Origin: Paramoeba atlantica
Lineage: Eukaryota; Discosea
Assembly: GCA_977017575.1 (NCBI GenBank)
Contig: CDRNVI010000030.1
Span: 682,001-746,000, forward strand
DNA length: 64,000 bases
Direction of reading: 5' to 3'
In this document: in pieces, positions 17,167 to 25,192 of the stretch
How the letters are laid out: every line of letters begins with the position of its first letter
Numbering within the stretch: position 1 is the stretch's first letter
Notes under the pieces: generated by a model
What the model was told of the DNA's origin: nothing
Databases searched by the model: none
What the model saw: the letters and a program-made list of their open reading frames with translations, nothing else
Translations under genes and position numbers: made by a program

Positions 17167-18585
17167 TCACAAACTCACAGAAAACGACTCGGTCGCCACA
17201 CCTCCTACCTGTATCCCCTGCCTCACCCTTCCCTCCTCCACAATCGCATCCCCCGGTTTTGGATCCTTGATCGCGGTTCGCGCCATGGAAATCTCCACCC
17301 GACGGCCCTCCACCCAGAACGACCCCACCCGAAGCAGCTCCTGGCAACTCCCCACCCTGGCAAACTCCACAAAGACGTGCGCGAACCCGTGTGCCCCGTG
17401 GTGCTGCCCCATGGGGGGGCCCCACGGCACGGGCGCGCGTCGTAGTTTGAGGATCACCCCGTAGGAGCGGGCGCGGGCGTAGATCTGCTCGGTCGGGGAG
17501 GCAAGACCCACGCCTTTGAGGTTTACGGTGCGGTGGAGCGCCGGGACGTGGATCTCCACGAGCGCGTGGAGGTCGTGGAAGGGCTCGAGAGGGGGGGAGG
17601 GCGCGTGGGGGAGGGGAGGGAGAGGGAGGAAGGGGGAAAAGGGGGTGTGTGCTGTGGAGGAAGAAAGGGGAGAGGGTGGGATTTGGGAGGATGAGATTTG
17701 GGAGGGTAAAATTTGGGATGGAATTTGGGATGGAATTTGGGAGGATGAAATTTGGAAGGATGAAAGTTGAGGCGAAGAGATTTCATGTTCGGAAGATAAG
17801 GGAGATAGAGTAAGAGGTGAGTGCATGGAGGGGGAGGAGGGATCGTCTTCTTGGGAGGATACGGTGGGAAAAGGAGGATAGAGCGTAGCGTTGTTGGGTT
17901 GTCGTTCATGGGGTTGGATGTTGGGGTTTGGGGGAAGGGATGTCGAGGGGATGGGTTCTGTAGGCATTGGATTGGGATGGGAGAATTGCGGGGTGGAGGG
18001 TGGAAAAAATTGTGTTTGTTGTTGTTGTGAGGGTAAAACAGGCACAGGAATGGGAGGAAGATGTGCTGGGGTGTTTGGAGAGTAGTGTTGCATTTGGTTG
18101 ATGAGTCGTAGACGATAGGCCTCCATTTGGGCGCACACGTCATAGTACTGTAGAAGCATATTTTCCTGCATTAAATTCCCAACTGTAGCTCTTGGAGTGG
18201 ATGAAGAGTGACTTTCCGTTGAAGTTTGTGAATTGTTCGGTGGATGTTCGGATGTAGTGACAATTTCATAGAGAATCGTCACGCGGGGATTTACCTGAAG
18301 TTGATGTAAACTTTGTGATTTACTTTCGTCAAGATTATAGCGCTCGAATGGGGTGACAAAACGAACATGGCTTCGTGGAGCTTCCTCAAGTCGAGCAATT
18401 CCTGCAACGATCTCCGCAAGCGTGGTTGCTTTGTAAGGTGTTTTAAGGAACGTACATACTTGTGTGCTGTGATTCACTATCGGAACTTCATCCGGAAGAA
18501 CTTCTGGACATGTGGCTAGTTCGTGATCAATGGCAAGACACCGAAGACAGTGAGGGGATGCGCTTTGCTTCGACTGAGTTTCCAT
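17167..18585 (-). CDS. CCHC zinc-knuckle plus RRM-like RNA-binding protein
   Basis: Predicted RNA-binding protein of 472 residues. Residues 13-26 are CLRCLAIDHELATC, a CX2CX4HX4C zinc knuckle. The middle is Pro/Gln/Ser-rich with repeated SQIPSQIP words. The last 130 residues resemble an RNA recognition motif: VNLKGVGLASPTEQIYARA (RNP2-like strand and helix), then YGVILKLRRAPVPW, GFAHVFVEFARVGSCQELL (RNP1-like) and FWVEGRRVEISMAR. The start at 18585 (METQSKQ) was preferred because upstream residues are hydrophobic and AT-rich and would have no ATG in a conserved context. The Ser/Gln/Pro repeat lies in a G-rich + strand block (17.43-18.06 kb). The specific target is unknown. Confidence 0.65.
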   Translation of the reverse strand: METQSKQSASPHCLRCLAIDHELATCPEVLPDEVPIVNHSTQVCTFLKTPYKATTLAEIVAGIARLEEAPRSHVRFVTPFERYNLDESKSQSLHQLQVNPRVTILYEIVTTSEHPPNNSQTSTESHSSSTPRATVGNLMQENMLLQYYDVCAQMEAYRLRLINQMQHYSPNTPAHLPPIPVPVLPSQQQQTQFFPPSTPQFSHPNPMPTEPIPSTSLPPNPNIQPHERQPNNATLYPPFPTVSSQEDDPSSPSMHSPLTLSPLSSEHEISSPQLSSFQISSSQIPSQIPSQILPSQISSSQIPPSPLSSSTAHTPFSPFLPLPPLPHAPSPPLEPFHDLHALVEIHVPALHRTVNLKGVGLASPTEQIYARARSYGVILKLRRAPVPWGPPMGQHHGAHGFAHVFVEFARVGSCQELLRVGSFWVEGRRVEISMARTAIKDPKPGDAIVEEGRVRQGIQVGGVATESFSVSL

Positions 18586-18846
18586 TGCGGTGAGATTTGT
18601 GAAAGAAACAAAAGCAAGGTATAGATGTAAAAAAGTAGTGCTTAATTTATGCAAAAGTATTTGCGAAGCAATGGAGTCGAATGTTAGTGAAAGCAACAGC
18701 ATGATAATTCAAAAAAGTTGAGTCGAAAGAAGTCGCCTAAAATTTATCCTTGCTTACATAAAAGGTAAAAAAATAAAAATGCATTCCCATCCTGCTCTCA
18801 AAAAACTAAAGGAAACGCACAAGTGGTACCACAACCTCAGATGCCC

Positions 18847-19974
18847 CTATCTTTCGGGAAGAGAAAAGTCATTCAAGTTCCGATGTGAGTACGATGCTCC
18901 CCCACCTTCTCCCGATTGCCCCGGAACAGGCATTCCTGACGTAAAAGAAGACTCCAGTGGATACACCGGTGGAAGACCCGAAGCATATACATAACTCGCG
19001 GAAGATGAATTCACAGATCCCGAAGCCGGATGCGAAAAAGACATTGAATTCATCTCCACAAGAGATGCATGCTGTCCATAGGCATAGCTCCCTGACACGT
19101 GAGGCTGTGTCAACGGCCTCCTGTAATTAGAATCCACAAAATGAGATCTTTCACCCTCTATTCTTGTTATTGGTGGAATCCCACCATGAGGCTGTCCATA
19201 TCCCCATGTTGCAGAAGAGATTGCAGACCCTGAATAACAGCCCATCGGCTGTATCGGTCCTACTGGACCTCCGTGAAGAGCTCCATGGGGGATTACAAAC
19301 GATTCAGCATCATGGGGAAGGGCTAACGGTTCCATCCCAGGCTGTACATGACCATATGAAGAAGGATAAGGAGGATGAGAGGCCTGTGAAAATGAGTTTG
19401 CCCTCATTCCGGGAGCATAGGGATAATGAAGAGGATTTCGTAGATGTGCACGTCGCGGAAGCATCGTGCCTACGGCGTAGGGAACACGCTGGGGGTCGTC
19501 GTGACAGGAGAGGTTGTGGTGGTTAGGAAGAAACACGTGACCGGACCACGGGAAGGAGTCTCGGCGGTATTCCTCACGCTCAAACGGATCGGGGAGAGTT
19601 TCTAGTATGGGGGAGGGGGAGGGGGGGAAAGTGCCAGTAGCAGGTGTTGGTTCGGAGGAAGTTGTGGAACCGAAAATACGTTGCCGTGCGTTTTCGTAGG
19701 TTTCCGGGGTGACTTGATGAGGGGGTTGAAGAGGGGGAGAGGGAGGGGGAGCTGTTGAGCTAGTTCCGCGAGAGATGGGGGATGAGTGTTTTCGGGTAGG
19801 AAAAGCTGTTTTTCGTTTGGCAATGCCTCGAACGGTGGGGTAATTGTGCTTTTGGGTAAAGGATTCCTCTTCGGAGGGAGTTTGAGCGGTCACCAGTGAG
19901 ACGTCTGTTGTGGGAATGTTACCGTCGTCATTCTTCTCGGATTTGGACTCCGATACAGGTAAATCATTGTTCAT
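18847..19974 (-). CDS. Hypothetical low-complexity protein (Pro/Tyr/Gly-rich)
   Basis: 375 residues, not recognised. The N-terminal third is acidic and Ser/Thr-rich; then comes a Pro-rich stretch (APPPSPPLQPPH) and a C-terminal half rich in Pro, Tyr, Gly, Ser and His (PPYPSSYGHVQPGM, GYGQPHGGIPP). There is no signal peptide, membrane segment or zinc motif. The composition resembles disordered tails of RNA-granule proteins, which is only a suggestion. The frame is long, starts with ATG and fills the gap between two genes on the same strand, so it is probably real. Confidence 0.6.
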   Translation of the reverse strand: MNNDLPVSESKSEKNDDGNIPTTDVSLVTAQTPSEEESFTQKHNYPTVRGIAKRKTAFPTRKHSSPISRGTSSTAPPPSPPLQPPHQVTPETYENARQRIFGSTTSSEPTPATGTFPPSPSPILETLPDPFEREEYRRDSFPWSGHVFLPNHHNLSCHDDPQRVPYAVGTMLPRRAHLRNPLHYPYAPGMRANSFSQASHPPYPSSYGHVQPGMEPLALPHDAESFVIPHGALHGGPVGPIQPMGCYSGSAISSATWGYGQPHGGIPPITRIEGERSHFVDSNYRRPLTQPHVSGSYAYGQHASLVEMNSMSFSHPASGSVNSSSASYVYASGLPPVYPLESSFTSGMPVPGQSGEGGGASYSHRNLNDFSLPER

Positions 19975-20070
19975 TGCAACAATTTAGGTAAGCGCGTAAA
20001 AATATAATGCATAGTAGAGAAAGACAATGTGCCAACACAAGATTTCTACCATGAGAGTTATGCAATTGCT

Positions 20071-20214
20071 AAAGTTTAAAGGACAGCGTTTAAAACAAGA
20101 TGTTGAATCGACAACATGTTCTTGCGTGTAGAACCAGCATTTAAGACGTTCAATAATAAAAAAATCAACTTATTTTCAACACAACAGATGGTCAAAAGGG
20201 ACGTTTTTCCCCCA
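20071..20214. repeat. 144-bp direct repeat, left copy
   Basis: Begins AAAGTTTAAAGGACAGCGTT and ends GGGACGTTTTTCCCCCAA. The right copy at 20400-20543 aligns without gaps with seven differences, about 95% identity. The 185 bp between them contain no gene. Confidence 0.9.
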
Positions 20215-20399
20215 ATGGATGGGGTCATGGTCGAGCGCTTCATGGCGTAGGCCCCAGAGAACATAATTTTTTTTCGTTTTGGCGCCTGATATACCTGTAT
20301 ACGCTTTTGTTTCATTCGATCCTTGCCCAAATCGATCCTTAAGCCCAAAATCTGCCTTTGCGCTTAATTAAATTTGGACGTAATTAAGTTTAGACCGGT

Positions 20400-20543
20400 A
20401 AAGTTTAAAGGACAGCGTTTAAAACAAGATGTTGAATCGACAATATGTTCTTGCGCATAGAGCCAGTATTTAAGACGTTCAATAATAAAAAAACCAACTT
20501 ATTTTCAACACAACAGATGGTCGAAAGGGACGTTTTTCCCCCA
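20400..20543. repeat. 144-bp direct repeat, right copy
   Basis: Same orientation as 20071-20214, 329 bp downstream start to start. All seven differences I count are transitions. The pair could be a tandem duplication or the ends of a small element; no inverted ends or target duplication were seen. Confidence 0.9.
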
Positions 20544-20612
20544 AAAAATTTTAACTTCGTACTTTCCTTAATAAAATGTAACAAACAAGAAAATTTATGA
20601 GCTCTACCTTAG

Positions 20613-20625
20613 TTCCGGTTCTGAG
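20613..20625. repeat. 13-bp target-site duplication, left
   Basis: TTCCGGTTCTGAG, repeated exactly at 21046-21058 at the other end of the SINE-like element. Confidence 0.85.
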
Positions 20626-21045
20626 GCGGTGCGGGCGTAGTTGGTAGACGGTGGGCCTTACAACCTGCAGGTTGTTGGTTCGATTCCCGTTATCGACAAA
20701 ACTTGCAACCTGGCGGCCTCACAAAGGGAAAGCGATCAGGAGTGCCTTCAAGGCCCACACCCAACCCCGTTCCCTTGGAGGACCGACCCGGAACCGCCGA
20801 GCTGAACCAGGCTCCAGCGCAGCCGCTAAATTGCGAGCTGCTTACGCAAAGGAGGCTTGAGACACAGCCTACACGATGCAACGGGGTGGACGCCCGTCCT
20901 GGTAGCTACGGTTGGGTAGCCGTGCTCGGGCCGCAAGGCGTCGAGTGCCGTCTGGGAAGGGGGTAGCAAGACAATGAAGGTCGGTGACCTGAGACTCTAC
21001 CCTAACGGTTGGCGCTGCAGAGCCCTCCGTGTCTTCTTTTTCTTT
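20626..21045 (+). mobile_element. SINE-like retroposon with Pol III promoter
   Basis: A 420-bp G+C-rich unit bounded by a perfect 13-bp duplication. Its 5' end holds tRNA-type promoter boxes: an A-box-like GGCGTAGTTGG at about 20633 and a perfect B box GGTTCGATTCC at 20677-20687. The head does not fold as a full tRNA cloverleaf, so it is tRNA-derived rather than a tRNA gene. The body has strong local stems and no open frame with a known domain. The 3' end is a T/C-rich tail (CTTCTTTTTCTTT) rather than poly(A). This layout indicates retroposition by a LINE partner not present in this window. It lies between two minus-strand genes, on the opposite strand. Confidence 0.8.
20633..20687 (+). promoter_or_regulatory. 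Internal RNA polymerase III promoter (A and B boxes)
   Basis: A-box-like GGCGTAGTTGG and consensus B box GGTTCGATTCC separated by about 34 bp, the spacing of tRNA genes. Confidence 0.75.
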
Positions 21046-21058
21046 TTCCGGTTCTGAG
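21046..21058. repeat. 13-bp target-site duplication, right
   Basis: TTCCGGTTCTGAG, identical to 20613-20625; directly follows the T-rich tail of the SINE-like element. Confidence 0.85.
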
Positions 21059-21360
21059 CCTGGAAAATAATTTCAAATTCCTTAAACAGCGGATTACAAG
21101 AACTCCCTATTTCACATCGTACAGTACAGGCTTCTATCATCACGTCATCCAAGGTTCCCAGCTACAAAAAGTGATACGGTCATACATTTTACAGCCTGTG
21201 CAAAGAAAAATGATAGAGCGGAGTAGTGTAAGTAGCAAAAATATGATGCTTAATCACTCGCTTGGATAATACTGAAATTTTGTCTGAGAAACCACCGTGA
21301 AAAAATTTAAGTTTTTTTTGGGGGAAAGAAAGTCCCCTTCCACCCAACATACGTATGTAT

Positions 21361-22314
21361 TTAACATTCTGTAATCTTTGTATTGTAATATGTGAAGGAA
21401 AAAGCTCCCAGTGTTTCAGGAAAAAGGGTCACATTAAATTCGCCATGAAGGTCTTCGTTGTAATATAATTCAAGCACGGACAAAGCTTTGGGAAGAGAGT
21501 CAAAGTACACACGCCCTGAAAACTCGTTTTCATGTAAGGAAAGAATCTCCAAACTGGAAGGTAAATCGCGCAATTCAAGTGTTCCTGTAAAAGCGTTACC
21601 TCCAAGACCAAGGAATTCTAGTTTATCAGGTAAATGACAGAGATCCACTGCACCAAAGAAATTGTTGCCATTTAAGTTTAAAGATGTCAAACTGGAAGGA
21701 AGGAGACTTAAATCAACATTGCCTTCAAAAACATTATTGTTCAAAGCCAAGTCTTGCAAACCATGAGGGAGTAGTTTTAGGTCTATATTTCCTGAGAGTT
21801 CATTGTGGTCCACCATCAATACTCTAAGGCCTTTCGGCAGTGATGTCAAATCAATGGGTCCCTGGAAACAGTTTTCTTCCACTCGAAACGCATCCAGGTA
21901 CTGAGGTAGCAGTCTCAAGTCCAAGGGCCCCGAGAAAAGATTACGGTCAAGATCTAACATTTCCAAGTACGGAGGAAATGTGTCAAAATTCAATTCTCCT
22001 TCTAACTCGCACTCACAAGCATCAAGATATGTCAATGATTCTGGCAAATATTCCCAATGCACGGTCCCTCCTAATGGAGTGTTCCTCCAATAAATTTCAT
22101 CGATCCGTCCATCCTTAGTGCAAGACACACCATCCCACGCACATGCCGGTGTAGTAATGTTCCAAGATGAATGTGGGGACTTGATGTCACAAATAAGTTT
22201 TGCAAGTTGATACTCTTGTGGCAGTGTTGCAAAATGTACTTTTCCAGGGACGTGTTCCTTTTTTCGCCGCTTGGTTGCAGGCGCCTCAAAATCCGATGCG
22301 CTAAAATATTCCAT
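21361..22314 (-). CDS. LRR family protein 1 (plant-type LRR cap)
   Basis: 317 residues. A short basic segment near the N-terminus (ATKRRKKEH) is followed by the family header LPQEYQLAKLICDI, then the cap SSWNITTPACAWDGVSC, which resembles the LRRNT_2 cap of plant and trypanosomatid surface LRR proteins. About ten repeats of roughly 22 residues follow, with the pattern LPxxLxxLxLxxNxFSGxxDL. There is no signal peptide or membrane segment. The coding strand has a pyrimidine tract ending TTGTAG just seven bases before the ATG, a good trans-splice acceptor. Function unknown; LRRs bind proteins. It opens a dispersed family of seven in this window. Confidence 0.85.
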   Translation of the reverse strand: MEYFSASDFEAPATKRRKKEHVPGKVHFATLPQEYQLAKLICDIKSPHSSWNITTPACAWDGVSCTKDGRIDEIYWRNTPLGGTVHWEYLPESLTYLDACECELEGELNFDTFPPYLEMLDLDRNLFSGPLDLRLLPQYLDAFRVEENCFQGPIDLTSLPKGLRVLMVDHNELSGNIDLKLLPHGLQDLALNNNVFEGNVDLSLLPSSLTSLNLNGNNFFGAVDLCHLPDKLEFLGLGGNAFTGTLELRDLPSSLEILSLHENEFSGRVYFDSLPKALSVLELYYNEDLHGEFNVTLFPETLGAFSFTYYNTKITEC

Positions 22315-22449
22315 CGTGGGACTACAACCAAAAAAGAAAATATGAATACAAGAATCATAAAAAATAGTGGTTACTCACAAGCATAATCCACATTAGGACG
22401 ATGAGTGACAACCCATTTAGTCTGAAAGAATTATAAAATTTGCACCCAC

Positions 22450-23928
22450 TTACCCATTGAGCAACCTCTCTGCATTTTGAAATCCGTAGCCCAGTGCTTT
22501 TCCCAAAACCTCCTCAAGTTCCTGTGGCGTTTTTACATTATCCACCTTGGAATCCACCCCCTCGTTTTCCTGTTGACGCCAAGTCCCTCCGTACCCCCCA
22601 TGTGCCGCACGCCAACCATCCCTTGACTCGGGACATTCCCATCCCAGAGGCAAATACGACCGAGTCAAGGGACGAAGCAAAGGAGGTGGAGAAGACGAAG
22701 TCAAGGAAGATAAAAAAGAGCGCCGACTTTTTTTCTTCTCCTTCTCTCTCCCATTGCCCCGTAATCCATTTCCTTCCCCTTCTTCTTTCCCCCCCCCTCC
22801 CCCCTCTCTCCCGCTAATCGTGCGTAACGCTACGACATGCAAATACGGCCTCTCCACGTGCTGTACCCCCGCCAACACATTTAGCCTCACATCCCCACAC
22901 TCTTGCGGGACACAGAGCGCTACCCCCCCATCGGGTCGCTCCCCCTCATGTGTCATCATCTCATATAAATAAGGAACTAAGACGGTCTCAACCCCGTGAG
23001 TGATTTCTAGCCCACAGCGTAGGGCTGAGCTAATGGACCATTTCCACTCGTGTAGTGGAATTTGTGAATTATGGCTAGTACTGAATTGGTTTACCTTTTT
23101 ATTGTCTGCTTTCTTATTACCTAATGGACCGAAATATTTATTATTATCCTTCGTACTAAATTCGTTTAAGCGTTTCTTTTCATTCTTCATGAATTGGATT
23201 ACACCTTCATGACCTGTACCCTTATTACTCTCTAATACATTAAAATGTTTATTTTCCTTTTTATTAACTTGTAACTTCTTACATTCTACTTCTTTATTAT
23301 GATTTCTCATTAATTCCTTTAAATAGTCCCCTAAAAAGTGTTGACACTCAAATCGCCATCGAGGGGATTCGAAGGCGTCTGGGGAGAGGAAGGGGAGGTT
23401 GGGAGGGAATTTCAGATGTTGGGTTTGTCGGCAGTACACAGCGTAGGGGTCGGAGTGCAGGAAGGCGTGGTAGAGGGAGAGCGCGAGGTGGTCGCAGAGA
23501 TTGTGGGTCGGGGGGCACTGGGAGAGGTTGGAGGTCCAGAGCGAGGAGAAGGGGAGGCTGAGGAGAACAGAGCCGGGGAGGATGGGGGGAGAAAAGGAGG
23601 AGGAGCATAAAGAGGATGAGGATGGAGGAGAAAAGGAGGAGCTGGAAGTGGAGGAAAAAGAAGAAGGGTGCGTTCCACTTTTTTGTATTTTCGGATACAA
23701 CAGGAAGGTATGGGGGTCGATGGTGAGTCCAGGGTGAAGGGTGAGATGGTAGTGTTCAGAGAGTACGGCGGGGAGGGTGGTTTGACTGTGGTGTTGGACT
23801 TTACGTTGCCAGCGGGTGTGGAGATGAGGGGGAAGGGAGAGAGAGGAGGAGGGGGGCGGGGAAGAAGGGGGAGCAGTGTAGGGTTGGGGCTTTGATATTC
23901 TTCGTGTGGGGGAGTGGGGGATTCGCAT
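22450..23928 (-). CDS. Hypothetical protein with Pro/Ser-rich N-terminus
   Basis: About 492 residues from the ATG at 23928 (MRIPHSPTRR); an upstream extension would overlap the 3' end of the next gene. Residues 1-150 are Pro/Ser-rich. A middle stretch (FLGDYLKELMRNHNKEVECK to NSQIPLHEW) is unusually Asn/Lys-rich, encoded by AT-rich DNA between two G+C-rich blocks. A more conserved-looking segment, WSISSALRCGLEITHGVETV and LVPYLYEMMTHEGERPDG, follows. It ends ALGYGFQNAERLLNG. I recognise no domain. The insertion-like Asn/Lys segment inside otherwise G+C-rich sequence is odd. Confidence 0.55.
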   Translation of the reverse strand: MRIPHSPTRRISKPQPYTAPPSSPPPSSSLSLPPHLHTRWQRKVQHHSQTTLPAVLSEHYHLTLHPGLTIDPHTFLLYPKIQKSGTHPSSFSSTSSSSFSPPSSSSLCSSSFSPPILPGSVLLSLPFSSLWTSNLSQCPPTHNLCDHLALSLYHAFLHSDPYAVYCRQTQHLKFPPNLPFLSPDAFESPRWRFECQHFLGDYLKELMRNHNKEVECKKLQVNKKENKHFNVLESNKGTGHEGVIQFMKNEKKRLNEFSTKDNNKYFGPLGNKKADNKKVNQFSTSHNSQIPLHEWKWSISSALRCGLEITHGVETVLVPYLYEMMTHEGERPDGGVALCVPQECGDVRLNVLAGVQHVERPYLHVVALRTISGREGGGGGKEEGEGNGLRGNGREKEKKKSRRSFLSSLTSSSPPPLLRPLTRSYLPLGWECPESRDGWRAAHGGYGGTWRQQENEGVDSKVDNVKTPQELEEVLGKALGYGFQNAERLLNG

Positions 23929-24154
23929 CCATGCAGGAGATCGGGTGAGAAGGGAAGAGGGAAAGAGAGAGAAAGAGATAGTTCGAACGAGTCGTAGGGA
24001 AGAAAAGGGAACAAAATAAAGCTGTGGAGTTAAAAATTTGTCTAGATCTTGGAATAAGTATTTGATATAAAAATCGTGTTTCCTAAAAATTTCATTACGA
24101 AAAAGAAATAGAAAGTACGAAAAAAGAGCCGAGCATTTCAATTTTCTTAAAAGA

Positions 24155-25030
24155 TTATGAAAGTGCGCGGCTTCGCAAAATATGCGATCGAATATTCCGA
24201 ACTCCATCAAATCGGTCTGCACTTTGTGGCCGAAAGGATTTTGAAACGCTTCGTACTTTACGAAGACCACGGCGATATTTTCTACGCTGGTTCACACGAG
24301 GGTTCTTCCTATCTTTGGGTCGAGCACGAGTAAGACCCCTATTTTTTACAATTTCCTGCGGCGCACTTGTACGCGGTGCGACCTCCGAACTTCCTTTATT
24401 CGTCGCTGCAAGTTCAGGACCTGAATCCAAAGATGATTTCTCTTCCTTAAGCTTTCGTTTTTTTCGCAGAAGAGCCTTGTTCTCCTTTTCTATTATGGAT
24501 GAAGGCACAGAAATATCTCTCACTCGTTGAAGCAGTTCGTGTACGTTGTGTAAAACAGGATGCGATTCGTAGTCCTCATCTTCGACGCATAAATTTAGCA
24601 AAAATAATGCATACATACAAAACTTTAGACGAATCACTGTGTCTTCAATTTCTTTTTTGGTTGTGGGAACAACTAAGAATTCTAATTGCTTGTGTATTTC
24701 ACGGCTCAAAGCAAGCATCTCATCAGGAAGTTGCTTTGCATCAAGCTTTGAAGTCTCACTGCTAAGTATTTTAGCCGCATTTAGCGGACTAGCCAGTGCT
24801 GCTTCTATTTCACTACTTGGGTTCCTATTTTGTACGTTATTCGGCAGAGGAACTTCATCGGAGTTTGTCAAATATTGAAAATCTTCTTCACGCAAATTCC
24901 GTTGCAAAACCCGTAAGGTTTCCTTTGCAAGTTCTTCTTCTTGGGACTCGTAACCTTGTAACCCGTCATCCACATCTTGACCTTCCTCTTTGTAGGCATA
25001 CTGCAATGGAACGGATGTGTCTTCCGGCAT
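24155..25030 (-). CDS. UTP3: U3 snoRNP-associated protein UTP3/SAS10
   Basis: Component of the small-subunit processome that matures 18S rRNA in the nucleolus. 291 residues. The N-terminal half has a Sas10/C1D-like helical stretch (EMLALSREIHKQLEFLVVPT, then LYALFLLNLCVEDED-like helices). The C-terminus is the Sas10 signature: KNRGLTRARPKDRKNPRVNQ, RRKYRRGLRKVRSVSKSFRP and FDGVRNIRSHILRSRAL. It is shorter than yeast Sas10 (610 residues), mainly through loss of acidic low-complexity regions. The start is the first ATG, and a short AT-rich spacer separates it from the Sec10-like gene. Confidence 0.85.
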   Translation of the reverse strand: MPEDTSVPLQYAYKEEGQDVDDGLQGYESQEEELAKETLRVLQRNLREEDFQYLTNSDEVPLPNNVQNRNPSSEIEAALASPLNAAKILSSETSKLDAKQLPDEMLALSREIHKQLEFLVVPTTKKEIEDTVIRLKFCMYALFLLNLCVEDEDYESHPVLHNVHELLQRVRDISVPSSIIEKENKALLRKKRKLKEEKSSLDSGPELAATNKGSSEVAPRTSAPQEIVKNRGLTRARPKDRKNPRVNQRRKYRRGLRKVRSVSKSFRPQSADRFDGVRNIRSHILRSRALS

Positions 25031-25192
25031 TTGAATAGTTTATTTCAAAATAAAGAAGATTTTTCCGGTACTCTTTTACTATATTTAGCATACTCTTTAC
25101 TATACTACTTTATTTCGTTTACTATACCATTTCTTACACACACCAAATCCTAGGGGAAATGAAGTAATTAATTGAAAAGTTTACAATGAGAT

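Noticed and set aside
20071-20543. LTR pair of a small retroelement
   Set aside because: No TG...CA ends, no primer-binding or polypurine site, no target duplication; internal part only 185 bp.
20626-20700. tRNA gene
   Set aside because: A and B boxes fit, but acceptor and anticodon stems do not close with a 7-nt anticodon loop; the unit is better explained as the head of a SINE.
22422-22453. A 32-nt cis-intron (GTAAGTG ... TTTCAG) at the end of the 22.5-kb gene
   Set aside because: The ends look like splice sites, but the length is extreme, the frame already stops there, and the CAG could be an ordinary trans-splice acceptor for the next gene.
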